From Cypionkella aquatica (GTDB lineage Bacteria; Pseudomonadota; Alphaproteobacteria; Rhodobacterales; Rhodobacteraceae), in assembly GCF_030161095.1 (NCBI RefSeq), contig NZ_BSPP01000011.1:1-64000 (forward strand): a stretch of DNA of 64,000 nucleotides, given 5' to 3'. The stretch's first letter is position 1, and the number at the start of each line of letters is the position of its first letter. Shown here one piece after another: positions 27,668 to 36,164 of the stretch. Made by a program: the position numbers and the translations under genes. The notes beneath the pieces were generated by a model. That model searched no databases. It was not told the origin of the DNA and saw only the letters and a program-made list of their open reading frames with translations.

Positions 27668-29533
27668 TCAGCGATAGCCTGCGGCTTGCAGTTCAAACAG
27701 CTCGGCATAGCGGCCCGACAGCGCCAGCAGTTCATCATGGGTGCCAGAGGATTCCACCCGCCCCTCGGCCAGCACCAGAATCCGGTCAGCCATCCGCACC
27801 GAGCTGAACCGGTGCGAAATCAGCACGGCGGTTTTCCCGGCGCTGAGTTCCTTGAAACGCTGAAACACTTCAAACTCGGATCGCGCATCAAGCGCTGCTG
27901 TCGGCTCGTCTAGGATCAGCACCTCTGCGCCGCGCATATAGGCGCGGGCTATCGCCAGCTTTTGCCACTCACCGCCTGACAATTCGACACCATTGCGAAA
28001 GCGCTTGCCGATCATCTGATCATAGCGATCTGGCAGATGCTCGATCACCTGATCGGCCATACTGCGCTGGGCGGCGACGATAATGCGGGGGCGGTTGTTG
28101 CGTTCCTCAATGCGCCCCACCGCGATATTGTCGGCGGCACTTAGATTGTAGCGCATGAAGTCCTGAAAGATCACGCCCATCTCGCCACGCAAGGCGTCCA
28201 GATCATAGCTGCGCAGGTCGTGGCCATCCAAGGTGATACGGCCCTCATCCGGGTCGTAAAGCCGTGCCAGCAGTTTGACCAAGGTGGTCTTGCCCGCACC
28301 GTTTTCGCCGACAAGCGCCAAAGTCTCGCCAGCATGCAGGCTGAAATTCATGCCGCGCACTGCCCAGCGTTCAGCGCCCGGATAGCGAAAGCCTACATTC
28401 TCGAACACAAAGCCCGTTCGGATCGGTTTGGGAAACGGCAGGGCGTTGGCTTGGGTCAGAATTTCCGGCTTTACCTGAAAAAAGCTGAACAGATCGTCGA
28501 GATACAGCGCCTGCGCTGCAGTCGAGGAAAAAGTGGTCAGCAGACCTTCAAGCAAGCTGCGCAACCGCAGGAAAGACCCCGACAGAAATGTCAGATCTCC
28601 AAGGCTGAGATCCCCTGCCAAGGTGCTGGCAATGATCCAGCCATAGGCGGCATAATATCCCAGCGTGCCAAGCGCTGTCAGCACCCCGCCCCAGATCGCA
28701 CGGCGCTGCGCGATCGCCCGGCTGGCGGTGTAAAAGCTTTCGGAAAGTTCACGGTAGCGGTTGGTCAGGAAGCTGTTCAGCCCAAAGATCTTGACCTCTT
28801 TCGCGGATTCGACGCTGGCGGCGGTTTGGCGCACATAGTCAAGTTCCCGGCGCTGTGGCGTGCGACCGAAATCCAGCGAATAGCTTTGGGCGTTGAAATG
28901 CGCTTCGCCAATAAACGCTGGGATCAGGGCCAAGGCCAGCAATAGGATCAGCCACGGATTGAACAATACAAGACCCGCCGCGAAGGTCGAGACCGTAACA
29001 AGGTTCTGCATCTGGGTGAACAAAAGCCCCATCAGCGACATCCGTCCGCTGGCTTGCACACGCGCGCGCTCCAGCTTGTCCTGAAAGTCGGCGTTCTCGA
29101 AATCTTCAAGGTCAAGCGTCGCTGCGTGCTCCATCAGCCGGATCGAGGAAGACATCGTCAAACGATCCGATAACAGCGTGTCCACCAATCCAACCACGCG
29201 CCCCAGAACATCAGACAGGATTGCCAGCGCAAATTCGGCCACAACATATCCGATCAGCAGGCCCAACAGGTCACTTTGCCACCAGCCGGGTAAATCAACG
29301 GGGCGGTCGGGCAGGGCAGACAGCCGCACCACCTCGTCGATGATCAACTTGCCGATCCAAAGGGCGGTGACAGGCAGCACCGCTCGGATCAGACGCAGCG
29401 CCATTGAGATCAGGAGCAGCATTGGGCTGGCCTGCCAGACCAGCAGCAGGAACGGCCAGATGTTGCGCAGGGCGGAGAATCGTGCGCGGAATGTGGCGGG
29501 CACAACAGGCGGGGTAAGGCGGGCAGAACTCAC
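27668..29533 (-). CDS. ABC exporter, fused membrane and ATPase domains
   Basis: A 621-residue half-transporter. Residues about 30-330 are a six-helix exporter membrane domain; residues 370-610 are the ATPase with Walker A GENGAGKTTLVK, signature LSGGEWQKLAIARA, Walker B VLILDEPTAALD and switch ISHRFSS. It likely works as a homodimer in the inner membrane. Substrate unknown (lipid, peptide or drug). It is divergent from the AcrR-type repressor gene. Confidence 0.88.
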   Translation of the reverse strand: MSSARLTPPVVPATFRARFSALRNIWPFLLLVWQASPMLLLISMALRLIRAVLPVTALWIGKLIIDEVVRLSALPDRPVDLPGWWQSDLLGLLIGYVVAEFALAILSDVLGRVVGLVDTLLSDRLTMSSSIRLMEHAATLDLEDFENADFQDKLERARVQASGRMSLMGLLFTQMQNLVTVSTFAAGLVLFNPWLILLLALALIPAFIGEAHFNAQSYSLDFGRTPQRRELDYVRQTAASVESAKEVKIFGLNSFLTNRYRELSESFYTASRAIAQRRAIWGGVLTALGTLGYYAAYGWIIASTLAGDLSLGDLTFLSGSFLRLRSLLEGLLTTFSSTAAQALYLDDLFSFFQVKPEILTQANALPFPKPIRTGFVFENVGFRYPGAERWAVRGMNFSLHAGETLALVGENGAGKTTLVKLLARLYDPDEGRITLDGHDLRSYDLDALRGEMGVIFQDFMRYNLSAADNIAVGRIEERNNRPRIIVAAQRSMADQVIEHLPDRYDQMIGKRFRNGVELSGGEWQKLAIARAYMRGAEVLILDEPTAALDARSEFEVFQRFKELSAGKTAVLISHRFSSVRMADRILVLAEGRVESSGTHDELLALSGRYAELFELQAAGYR

Positions 29534-29652
29534 AGGGTTTGGGTCTCCTTTGCCCCGATGTCATTGTGGCAGAAGGCGCTGGCAGGGAAAAGCGCCAAGC
29601 GGTAGTGGCGCAAAAGCGGTTCATCGTCGCGACAAATACTTCGCGCCGATAC

Positions 29653-29680
29653 TTTACATACATCCATGAATGTTTGTAAA
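29653..29680. promoter_or_regulatory. AcrR/TtgR-type operator
   Basis: 28-bp palindrome: TTTACATACAT, a 6-nt centre, ATGTTTGTAAA (10 of 11 positions symmetric). It closely resembles the E. coli AcrR operator core TACATACAT...ATGTATGTA as I remember it. It lies 28 nt before the repressor's proposed GTG start, so autorepression is likely, with control of the downstream pump genes on the same strand. Confidence 0.8.
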
Positions 29681-29707
29681 AGGCGTTTGAAACAGACGGA
29701 GACTCGG

Positions 29708-30331
29708 GTGCGTAGAAGTAAAGAGGATGCCGAGCAGACCCGCTGTGCCATCCTTGACGCAGCAGAGCAAATGTTCTGTGAACAGGGCGTGTCTAACTCG
29801 GCTTTGGAGAAAATATCGCGCAAGGCCGGGGTGACCCGAGGGGCACTTTATTGGCATTTCAAGGATAAGATCGACCTGCTGCGCGCGCTGCACAGCCGCT
29901 GCGAGCCGCCGCAGAAACTGTTGATCCGCAAGGTGGCGGAAGAAGGCCATGACGATCCGCTGGGATTTCTGCAGCAGACTGCCGCAGAAGTTCTGATAGG
30001 GTTCGAACAGGACGAGCGCCAACAGCGTATCTTTATCATCATGAACTCGTATTCTTGTGATCCGGAAAGTATTGCCTGGATGAACGAGACCAACGCCGAG
30101 ATGTTCATGACCATTGCCGCGCTGACCAATCAGGCCCAAGCGCAAGGCAGCCTTTCACCGGATTTCTCGCCAGAAGAAACGGCGGGGATTTTGATGGCCA
30201 CGATGAACGGTCTGCTGAGTGAATGGTTGCGCTCGGGAAAATGTTTTTCGGTTTCTGATCTGGGAACCCGATTTTTAAATAAGCAAATGGCGATCTTCCG
30301 CAGGCCCGCCACCTGCACACAGGCCACCTGA
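29708..30331 (+). CDS. AcrR/TtgR-type TetR repressor
   Basis: A 207-residue TetR-family protein. The N-terminal helix-turn-helix (ILDAAEQMFCEQGVSNSALEKISRKAGVTRGALYWHFKDK) is very close to AcrR/TtgR. The C-terminal domain binds drugs and releases DNA in that group. I chose GTG 29708, giving MRRSKEDAEQTR as in TtgR, with GGAG six nt upstream; the ATG at 29666 lies within the operator and has no ribosome-binding site. It precedes the pump genes acrA/acrB. Confidence 0.9.
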   Translation: MRRSKEDAEQTRCAILDAAEQMFCEQGVSNSALEKISRKAGVTRGALYWHFKDKIDLLRALHSRCEPPQKLLIRKVAEEGHDDPLGFLQQTAAEVLIGFEQDERQQRIFIIMNSYSCDPESIAWMNETNAEMFMTIAALTNQAQAQGSLSPDFSPEETAGILMATMNGLLSEWLRSGKCFSVSDLGTRFLNKQMAIFRRPATCTQAT

Positions 30332-30371
30332 CCAATATCGATACCTCCTCAACCGCGAACGGGCTAAATTC

Positions 30372-31574
30372 ATGCAAAATCATATCCGACATGCACCTTT
30401 GCGTGCATCTTTATTGGCACTTACGCTGGGGCTGGTGCCGGTTGCATCGCTTGCACAGCAGGCTCCGCCGCCGCCCGCAGTGGCGGTGATGGCGGCAAAA
30501 GTTGGCGAATATACCCTGACCACCCGGCTGCCGGGGCGGATCAAAGCCTCGACCGTGGCCGAGGTGCGTCCGCAGGTATCTGGCCTGATCCGCGAGCAAT
30601 TGTTTGAAGAGGGTGCTTGGATCGAAGCAGGCACGCCGCTTTACAAGATCGACGATGCAATCTACGCGGCCACCGTTGCCGCAGCGAAAGCCGCAGTCGC
30701 GCAGGCGCAGGCCAATTACAATCTCGCACTGTCGGACGGAAACCGCGCCGAAGAACTGCTGTCGTCCAATGCGGGCTCGGCTGCCAACCGTGACAAGGCG
30801 ATTGCGGCGCGGGATGCCGCCGCGGCAGCCCTGCAAGCCGCGAAAGCGCAAGAGCTGAGCGCCGAAATTGATCTGGATCACACCACCATTCGCGCGCCGG
30901 TCACGGGTGTAATCGGTCTGTCGCAGGTCAATACCGGATCGCTTGTGGCGGCACAGCAGGCCGGGGCGATGGCCACGATCCGCACGCTGGACCCGATTTA
31001 TGTCGATGTGACGCAATCGGCCAGCGATCTGCTGCGGTGGACCAGCCCCGGCGAGATGCGCGATTTCATCAAAAGCGCCGAAGCGACGCTGTACATGCCG
31101 AACGGTGCGCCGTTTGGTCACAAAGGCAAGCTGAAGGCAGCAGAGCCGCAAGTAGAGCCGACCACCGGGATGATCACCCTGCGCATCAGCTTTGCCAACC
31201 CGGATTTCATTTTGCTGCCGGGGCTTTATGTCGAAGTAGAGCTGCCACAAACCACTGAAAAGAATGCAATTCTTGTCTCTCAAAGCGCTGTGATGCGCGA
31301 TCAAAACGGCAGTGCCAATGTTTGGGTCGTGGAAGGCACTGCTGAGGGCGGCAAGATTGCGGTGCGCCCGGTGACGATCCTGGGTGCGTCGGGCGGCGAT
31401 TGGGTGGTGACCTCTGGGCTCAAAGACGGCGATCAGATCGTAACCGCTGGCTTTCAGAAGGCAGGACCGGGTGCGGATGTGACCATTTTGCCGCCAGAAC
31501 CAGTGGCGAGTGCGGCACCTGCGGCTGGTGCAGCGCCTGCGGCAGCGCCCGCAGCTGCGACCGAGGGGAACTGA
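30372..31574 (+). CDS. RND efflux periplasmic adaptor (AcrA/MexA type)
   Basis: A 400-residue membrane-fusion protein with a Sec signal peptide cut after ASLA; no lipobox Cys, unlike E. coli AcrA. Seen: lipoyl/barrel motifs GRIKASTVAEVRPQVSGLI and LFEEGAWIEAGTPLYKID, a coiled-coil hairpin (residues about 95-165), and TIRAPVTGVIGLSQVNTGSLV. The C-terminus is Ala/Pro-rich. It links the RND pump to an outer-membrane channel, whose gene is not in this window. Confidence 0.92.
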   Translation: MQNHIRHAPLRASLLALTLGLVPVASLAQQAPPPPAVAVMAAKVGEYTLTTRLPGRIKASTVAEVRPQVSGLIREQLFEEGAWIEAGTPLYKIDDAIYAATVAAAKAAVAQAQANYNLALSDGNRAEELLSSNAGSAANRDKAIAARDAAAAALQAAKAQELSAEIDLDHTTIRAPVTGVIGLSQVNTGSLVAAQQAGAMATIRTLDPIYVDVTQSASDLLRWTSPGEMRDFIKSAEATLYMPNGAPFGHKGKLKAAEPQVEPTTGMITLRISFANPDFILLPGLYVEVELPQTTEKNAILVSQSAVMRDQNGSANVWVVEGTAEGGKIAVRPVTILGASGGDWVVTSGLKDGDQIVTAGFQKAGPGADVTILPPEPVASAAPAAGAAPAAAPAAATEGN

Positions 31575-31577
31575 TCC

Positions 31578-34500
31578 ATGTCACGCTTTTTTATCAATAG
31601 ACCCATCTTTGCATGGGTTTTGGCGATCATCGTGATGGCGGTGGGCGTGCTTTCAGTGATGCGACTGCCGATCTCGCAATATCCTGCGATTGCCGGACCT
31701 TCGATCGTGATCAGCGCAAGCTATCCGGGGGCCTCGGCTGAAACGGCGGCCGATACGGTGGTGCAGATCATCGAGAAAGAGATGACCGGTCTGGACGGGC
31801 TGCGCTACATCAATTCGTCCACCACCTCGACCGGACAAATCTCGATCACGTTGACTTTCCTGATCGGCACCGATCCAGACATCGCGCAGGTGCAGGTGCA
31901 GAACAAGCTGGCGCAGGCGCAGGCGGGGTTGCCGGAGACGGTGACACGCCAGGGCGTTGTGGTTGAGAAATCTGCGACAGGCTTTCTGATGATCGTCGGC
32001 CTTGTCTCGGAGGGAGGGACCAAGAACGCGATCGACCTTGCGGATTATCTGGCCTCGAACATTGTCGAGCCGGTGTCTCGCGTTGAGGGCGTGGGTAAAG
32101 TGCAGGTGTTCGGTTCGGAATATGCGATGCGGATCTGGTTGGACCCGCTGAAGCTGAAGTATTACGATCTGTCGCCAGCCACGATCATCGCGGCCATCGG
32201 TGCGCAGAATGCGCAGATTTCAGCAGGCAGCTTTGGCTCGATGCCAGCCCCTGAAGGCCAGATGCTGAATGCCACGATCACCGCACAGTCCTTGCTGAAA
32301 ACCCCCGAGGATTTTGAGCGTATCGTGCTGCGTGCCGATACGGATGGCGGTTTGGTGTTGCTGCGCGACGTCGCGCGGGCCGAACTTGGCGCCGAAACTT
32401 ACGAAATCTCGGGCTTTTATGACGGCAAGCCTGCGGCGGCTATGGCGATCCAGCTGGCCTCGGGTGCCAATGCGATCGAGACTGCCGATCTGGTGAAAGC
32501 CAAGATTGAAGAACTGTCGAAAAGTTTCCCTGCCGACACGACCTATGTGGTTCCCTATGAGACCACGCCCTTTGTGTTGCTGTCCATCGAAGCGGTGATT
32601 GAGACACTGATCGAAGCCATGGTTTTGGTGGTTTTGGTGATCTTGGTGTTCTTGCACAACTTCCGCGCCACGCTGATCCCGACCCTGGCGGTTCCCGTCG
32701 TTCTGCTTGGCACATTCGGCATCATGGCAAGTCTGGGCTTCACCATCAACACGCTGACCATGTTGGCGATGGTGCTTGCGATTGGCCTTCTGGTTGATGA
32801 CGCGATTGTTGTCGTGGAAAACGTCGAGCGGGTGATGCAGGAAGAGGGCTTGGGGCCAAAAGAGGCCACCGAGAAGTCGATGGATGAAATCCAAGGCGCG
32901 CTCGTCGGCATTGCGATGGTGGTGTCTGCCGTGTTCGTGCCGATGGCGTTCTTTGGCGGAGCTACTGGCGAGATGTACAAGCAATTCGCCGTCACGATTG
33001 TCTCGGCGATGGGGCTTTCGGTGGTGGTGGCGTTGATCTTCACGCCAGCGCTGTGTGCGACGATGCTGAAACCGCATGCGCATGGCGAAAAGCGGCAAGG
33101 CGTGTTGTCAAAACTGGGCAGCAGCTTTTCAAACTGGTTTGAGCGAAACTTTGGCCGCCTGACCAATGGCTATACCGGGCTTGTGCGTCTTGCCACCGGG
33201 TGGCCTCTGATGATGATGGTGATTTATGCGGCCATCGTTGTGGCTATGGGCGCGCTGTATCTACGCACACCAACTTCCTTCCTGCCCGACGAGGATCAGG
33301 GCGCGTTGATCACCATTGTCCAGTTGCCGTCGGGCGCAACCGCTGGTGCTACCGAGAAGGTGCTGCGCAAGGTTGAGAACTACTACATGAACGGTGAAGC
33401 TGCGAATACTGATGCCGTGTTCTCGGTGCGTGGCTTCTCGTTTGGTGGGCAAGGTCAGAACATGGGACTATTGTTCACCAAGCTGAAGGATTGGAGCGAA
33501 CGCACCACTGCTGACTCGTCGATCTCGGCGATTGCCGGGCGCGCGTTTGGTCCGCTGTTCTTTGGCATCAACGAGGCGATGGTGGTGCCGTTTGCGCCCC
33601 CCGCTGTGCCAGAGCTTGGCACCTCAAACGGCTTCAGCGCATATCTGCAAGCAACCAGCGGCAAAACTCACCAAGAACTGCTGGATGCCCGCAACATGCT
33701 GCTTGGCATGGCGGCGCAAAGCCCAGTGCTGACGGGCGTTCGACCCAGCGGTGTGGAAGATGCGCCGCAGTTTCGGCTGAACATCGACTGGGCCAAAGCG
33801 GGCGCGGTCGGGGTTACGGCGGCGGATGTGGGCACTTTTCTGAATACGATCTGGTCAAGCGCCTATGTCAACGACTTCCTCTATCAAGGTCGCGTCAAGC
33901 GGGTGTTCGTGCAGGGGGAACCGGCAGCGCGATCAACCCCCGAGGATCTGTCCTTGTGGCGCGTGCAGAACGTGAACGGCGATTTCGTTGATTTCTCGAC
34001 CTTTGCAACGCAGGAATGGGTTTACGGACCACAACAGGTGACGCGCTACAACGCGCTGCCGTCGATGGGGATTGATGGCACGGCCGCACCGGGCTTTACC
34101 TCGGGTGCAGCGATTGCTGAGATGGAGCAGCTGGCGACCAAACTGCCACCGGGGTTCAATCTGGAATGGACAGGCATGTCGCTGGAGGAAAAAGAAGCCG
34201 GTGCAGGGGCGATGGCGCTGTATGGTCTGGCGCTTGCGGCGGTGTTCTTGTGCCTTGCGGCGCTTTATGAAAGCTGGTCGATCCCGATTGTGGTGCTGCT
34301 TGCGATGCCTGTCGGTGTGCTTGGCGCGCTGCTGGGGGCGTTGATTGGTGGGCAGTCGAACGGGGTTTACTTCCAGGTTGGGCTGCTGACGGTGGTGGGT
34401 CTGACCGGTAAAAACGGCATTATGATCGTGGAATTCGCGCGTGAACGCATGGCAAGCATGGGCGAGACTGCGGTGCAGGCGGTGATCGAGGCCAGCCGGC

Positions 34501-34730
34501 TGCGCTTCCGCCCGATCCTGATGACCTCGCTGGCGTTTGGTTTGGGGGTGGTGCCGCTGGTGCTCTCTTCGGGCGCGGGCGCGGGCGCGCGGACGGCCAT
34601 TGGCTATGCGACGCTGTTTGGCACCATCACAGGCACGGCACTGACGATCCTGTTCGTGCCAGTGTTCTTCGTACTGATTGACCGGCTGTTCTCGCGCCGC
34701 GGCGCCACGCGGCAATCCGTTACGGTCTAA
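31578..34730 (+). CDS. RND multidrug efflux pump (AcrB/MexB/HAE1 type)
   Basis: A 1050-residue inner-membrane trimer subunit, proton-driven drug exporter. N-terminus MSRFFINRPIFAWVLAI is standard; TM4 carries the proton-relay Asp pair in GLLVDDAIVVVENVERVM; TM10 has the essential Lys in GLTGKNGIMIVEFARE. Full length. It starts 3 bp after the adaptor gene and is followed by a strong terminator. Confidence 0.95.
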   Translation: MSRFFINRPIFAWVLAIIVMAVGVLSVMRLPISQYPAIAGPSIVISASYPGASAETAADTVVQIIEKEMTGLDGLRYINSSTTSTGQISITLTFLIGTDPDIAQVQVQNKLAQAQAGLPETVTRQGVVVEKSATGFLMIVGLVSEGGTKNAIDLADYLASNIVEPVSRVEGVGKVQVFGSEYAMRIWLDPLKLKYYDLSPATIIAAIGAQNAQISAGSFGSMPAPEGQMLNATITAQSLLKTPEDFERIVLRADTDGGLVLLRDVARAELGAETYEISGFYDGKPAAAMAIQLASGANAIETADLVKAKIEELSKSFPADTTYVVPYETTPFVLLSIEAVIETLIEAMVLVVLVILVFLHNFRATLIPTLAVPVVLLGTFGIMASLGFTINTLTMLAMVLAIGLLVDDAIVVVENVERVMQEEGLGPKEATEKSMDEIQGALVGIAMVVSAVFVPMAFFGGATGEMYKQFAVTIVSAMGLSVVVALIFTPALCATMLKPHAHGEKRQGVLSKLGSSFSNWFERNFGRLTNGYTGLVRLATGWPLMMMVIYAAIVVAMGALYLRTPTSFLPDEDQGALITIVQLPSGATAGATEKVLRKVENYYMNGEAANTDAVFSVRGFSFGGQGQNMGLLFTKLKDWSERTTADSSISAIAGRAFGPLFFGINEAMVVPFAPPAVPELGTSNGFSAYLQATSGKTHQELLDARNMLLGMAAQSPVLTGVRPSGVEDAPQFRLNIDWAKAGAVGVTAADVGTFLNTIWSSAYVNDFLYQGRVKRVFVQGEPAARSTPEDLSLWRVQNVNGDFVDFSTFATQEWVYGPQQVTRYNALPSMGIDGTAAPGFTSGAAIAEMEQLATKLPPGFNLEWTGMSLEEKEAGAGAMALYGLALAAVFLCLAALYESWSIPIVVLLAMPVGVLGALLGALIGGQSNGVYFQVGLLTVVGLTGKNGIMIVEFARERMASMGETAVQAVIEASRLRFRPILMTSLAFGLGVVPLVLSSGAGAGARTAIGYATLFGTITGTALTILFVPVFFVLIDRLFSRRGATRQSVTV

Positions 34731-34754
34731 GGCGAACCCAAGCGCCATGGACCC

Positions 34755-34786
34755 GCCCCGGCTGGAAACGGCCGGGGCATTTTTTT
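34755..34786 (+). terminator. intrinsic terminator of the RND efflux operon
   Basis: Perfect 8-bp stem GCCCCGGC/GCCGGGGC with an 8-nt loop, followed by A and seven T residues. Twenty-five nt after the pump gene stop. Confidence 0.92.
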
Positions 34787-34882
34787 GCCGCGATGGGGCG
34801 GAATGTTTTCAGATGCGCAGGCGGCATTTCTCTGCAAGATGCTCTGGCTATATGTATTTTTGCTGGGATAGGGGAGATTGAG

Positions 34883-35494
34883 GTGGATTGGATCGCCGGG
34901 CATGTGATGAACCTGATCCACCACTTTGGCGCTGTGGCGCTGTTCGTCTCATTGACACTGGAAACGTTGGGCCTGCCTTTGCCCGGCGAAAGCGCATTGA
35001 TTGTGGCATCAACCCTTGCCGGAGCAGGCAAGATCAGCATTTGGACGGTGGTGATTGCGGCATTGTGTGGCGCTGTGCTTGGCGACAACATTGCTTACTT
35101 CATTGGCCGTCGGTATGGCCGGGCGGTGGTGACGCGCTACGGTGCACGGTTTGGCATCAGCGACAGCCGCTATGCGCGGGTCGAGGCAATCTTCGCGCGC
35201 TATGGTCCGCTGATGGTGATTGCCGCGCGATTCGTGGTTTTGCTGCGCCAGATGAATGGCTTGGTTGCGGGCACTGCCAATATGCATTGGCTGGTGTTTC
35301 TGCTGTCAAATCTGATCGGCGCGGCGCTGTGGGTGGGGTTCTGGACCACGATTGCCTATCACTTTGGCCATTCGGTTGACATACTGCCGTTCTTTGGCCG
35401 CCACATTGGTTTGCTTGCGACCGTCTTGGTGGCAGTGGCTCTATCGGCTCTGTTGTTGGGATATCAGCGGTTGCGGCGCACGCGTAAAAGGTGA
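34883..35494 (+). CDS. DedA-family membrane protein
   Basis: A 203-residue membrane protein with four or five helices and the DedA pattern: ETLGLPLPGESALI, GAVLGDNIAYFIGRRYGR, and FARYGPLMVIAARFVVLLRQMNGLVAG. DedA proteins support membrane lipid homeostasis, some as lipid scramblases. GTG 34883 is proposed because GGGGAG lies six nt upstream; an ATG at 34793 falls just after the preceding terminator and would add 30 residues. Confidence 0.85.
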   Translation: MDWIAGHVMNLIHHFGAVALFVSLTLETLGLPLPGESALIVASTLAGAGKISIWTVVIAALCGAVLGDNIAYFIGRRYGRAVVTRYGARFGISDSRYARVEAIFARYGPLMVIAARFVVLLRQMNGLVAGTANMHWLVFLLSNLIGAALWVGFWTTIAYHFGHSVDILPFFGRHIGLLATVLVAVALSALLLGYQRLRRTRKR

Positions 35495-35963
35495 CGCGCC
35501 GCCACGGCTGCGGCTCGCCCGTGCAAGGCAGCTTTGCTGAACTGTCGAATTGTCTATGCGTCAACGCCTTTCGGGAAGAACAACTTCTTCGCCCGCCTGT
35601 TCCTGAACGCGCGCGTCGGTGACGGCATCCACCGCAGTGTTGTTTCAGGTAAGCCGATCCCACGCCTCGCACCCCGCCTTGCGCTTCTCAACCCACTGGC
35701 CCTTATTGAAAGACGGCTGGATATGCTCGCGGTGGATCGGATAATCGAACGGAACGCCCAAAGTGCAGCCCACTTTGTTCCCGTTCAGCACAAATCGCTT
35801 ATGTGACAGGGCTTTGGCGCAAACTATGCAACTCAGCGGGGTGTCTGCGCGTCTAAACGTGCCGATCATCAATGGTGCAAGACTGTTGCAAACCTCTCAG
35901 AAACGCGAAAGCCGCCCTAAAGGACGGCCTGCTAAACGCGATCTAATCACCTTTGAAGATTGA

Positions 35964-35974
35964 TGGAGCCAGGG
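35964..35974. repeat. left attachment repeat (attL candidate)
   Basis: TGGAGCCAGGG, identical to the 3' end of tRNA-Ala at 44156-44166, with the preceding TG also shared. It is about 190 bp before the integrase ATG. The repeat is short for a P4-type core, so part of the original core may have diverged. Confidence 0.65.
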
Positions 35975-35990
35975 TCCACATTTTACCTGC

Positions 35991-36074
35991 CTCACCTTGT
36001 CTCACTTTGTCTATTTTTATCTTGTATCCCCAATGGGTTACAGTTTCATGTTGCCTCACCATGTCTCATTTCGT
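35991..36074. repeat. iterons upstream of integrase (CTCACYTTGT x4)
   Basis: Two tandem pairs of a 10-bp unit: CTCACCTTGT and CTCACTTTGT (35991-36010), then CTCACCATGT and CTCATTTCGT (36055-36074). The pairs start 64 bp apart. A related CTCACCCTGC is at 38156. They are probably arm-type integrase sites or binding sites of the AlpA-like protein; which of these is unknown. Confidence 0.65.
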
Positions 36075-36164
36075 ATAGCTGTTGCGCAATCCCTATGATG
36101 GGAACGGTGATGGGATAGCCCTTGCCGGTTTGTTCACGCACCCGGTTCGCTGGACCTTGGGAAA

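Larger units (their letters stand above)
35495..36164. other. left flank of the integrated element, little coding content
   Basis: 670 bp between the DedA gene and the integrase. Contents: a weak possible minus-strand frame at 35645-35872 (75 codons, with one CIVC motif and many basic residues, no family recognised), a hairpin GCCGCCC/GGACGGC at about 35911-35930, the left attachment repeat at 35964, and four 10-bp iterons at 35991-36074. No gene is supported with confidence. Confidence 0.5.

Noticed and set aside
35645-35872. 75-codon minus-strand frame with a CIVC motif
   Set aside because: No start signal or family; only one Cys pair. Mentioned as a weak possibility in the flank description, not listed as a gene.
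35964-35990. second tRNA or tmRNA end
   Set aside because: Only the last 11 bases match the tRNA-Ala 3' end; no cloverleaf can be formed. It is better explained as an attachment repeat.
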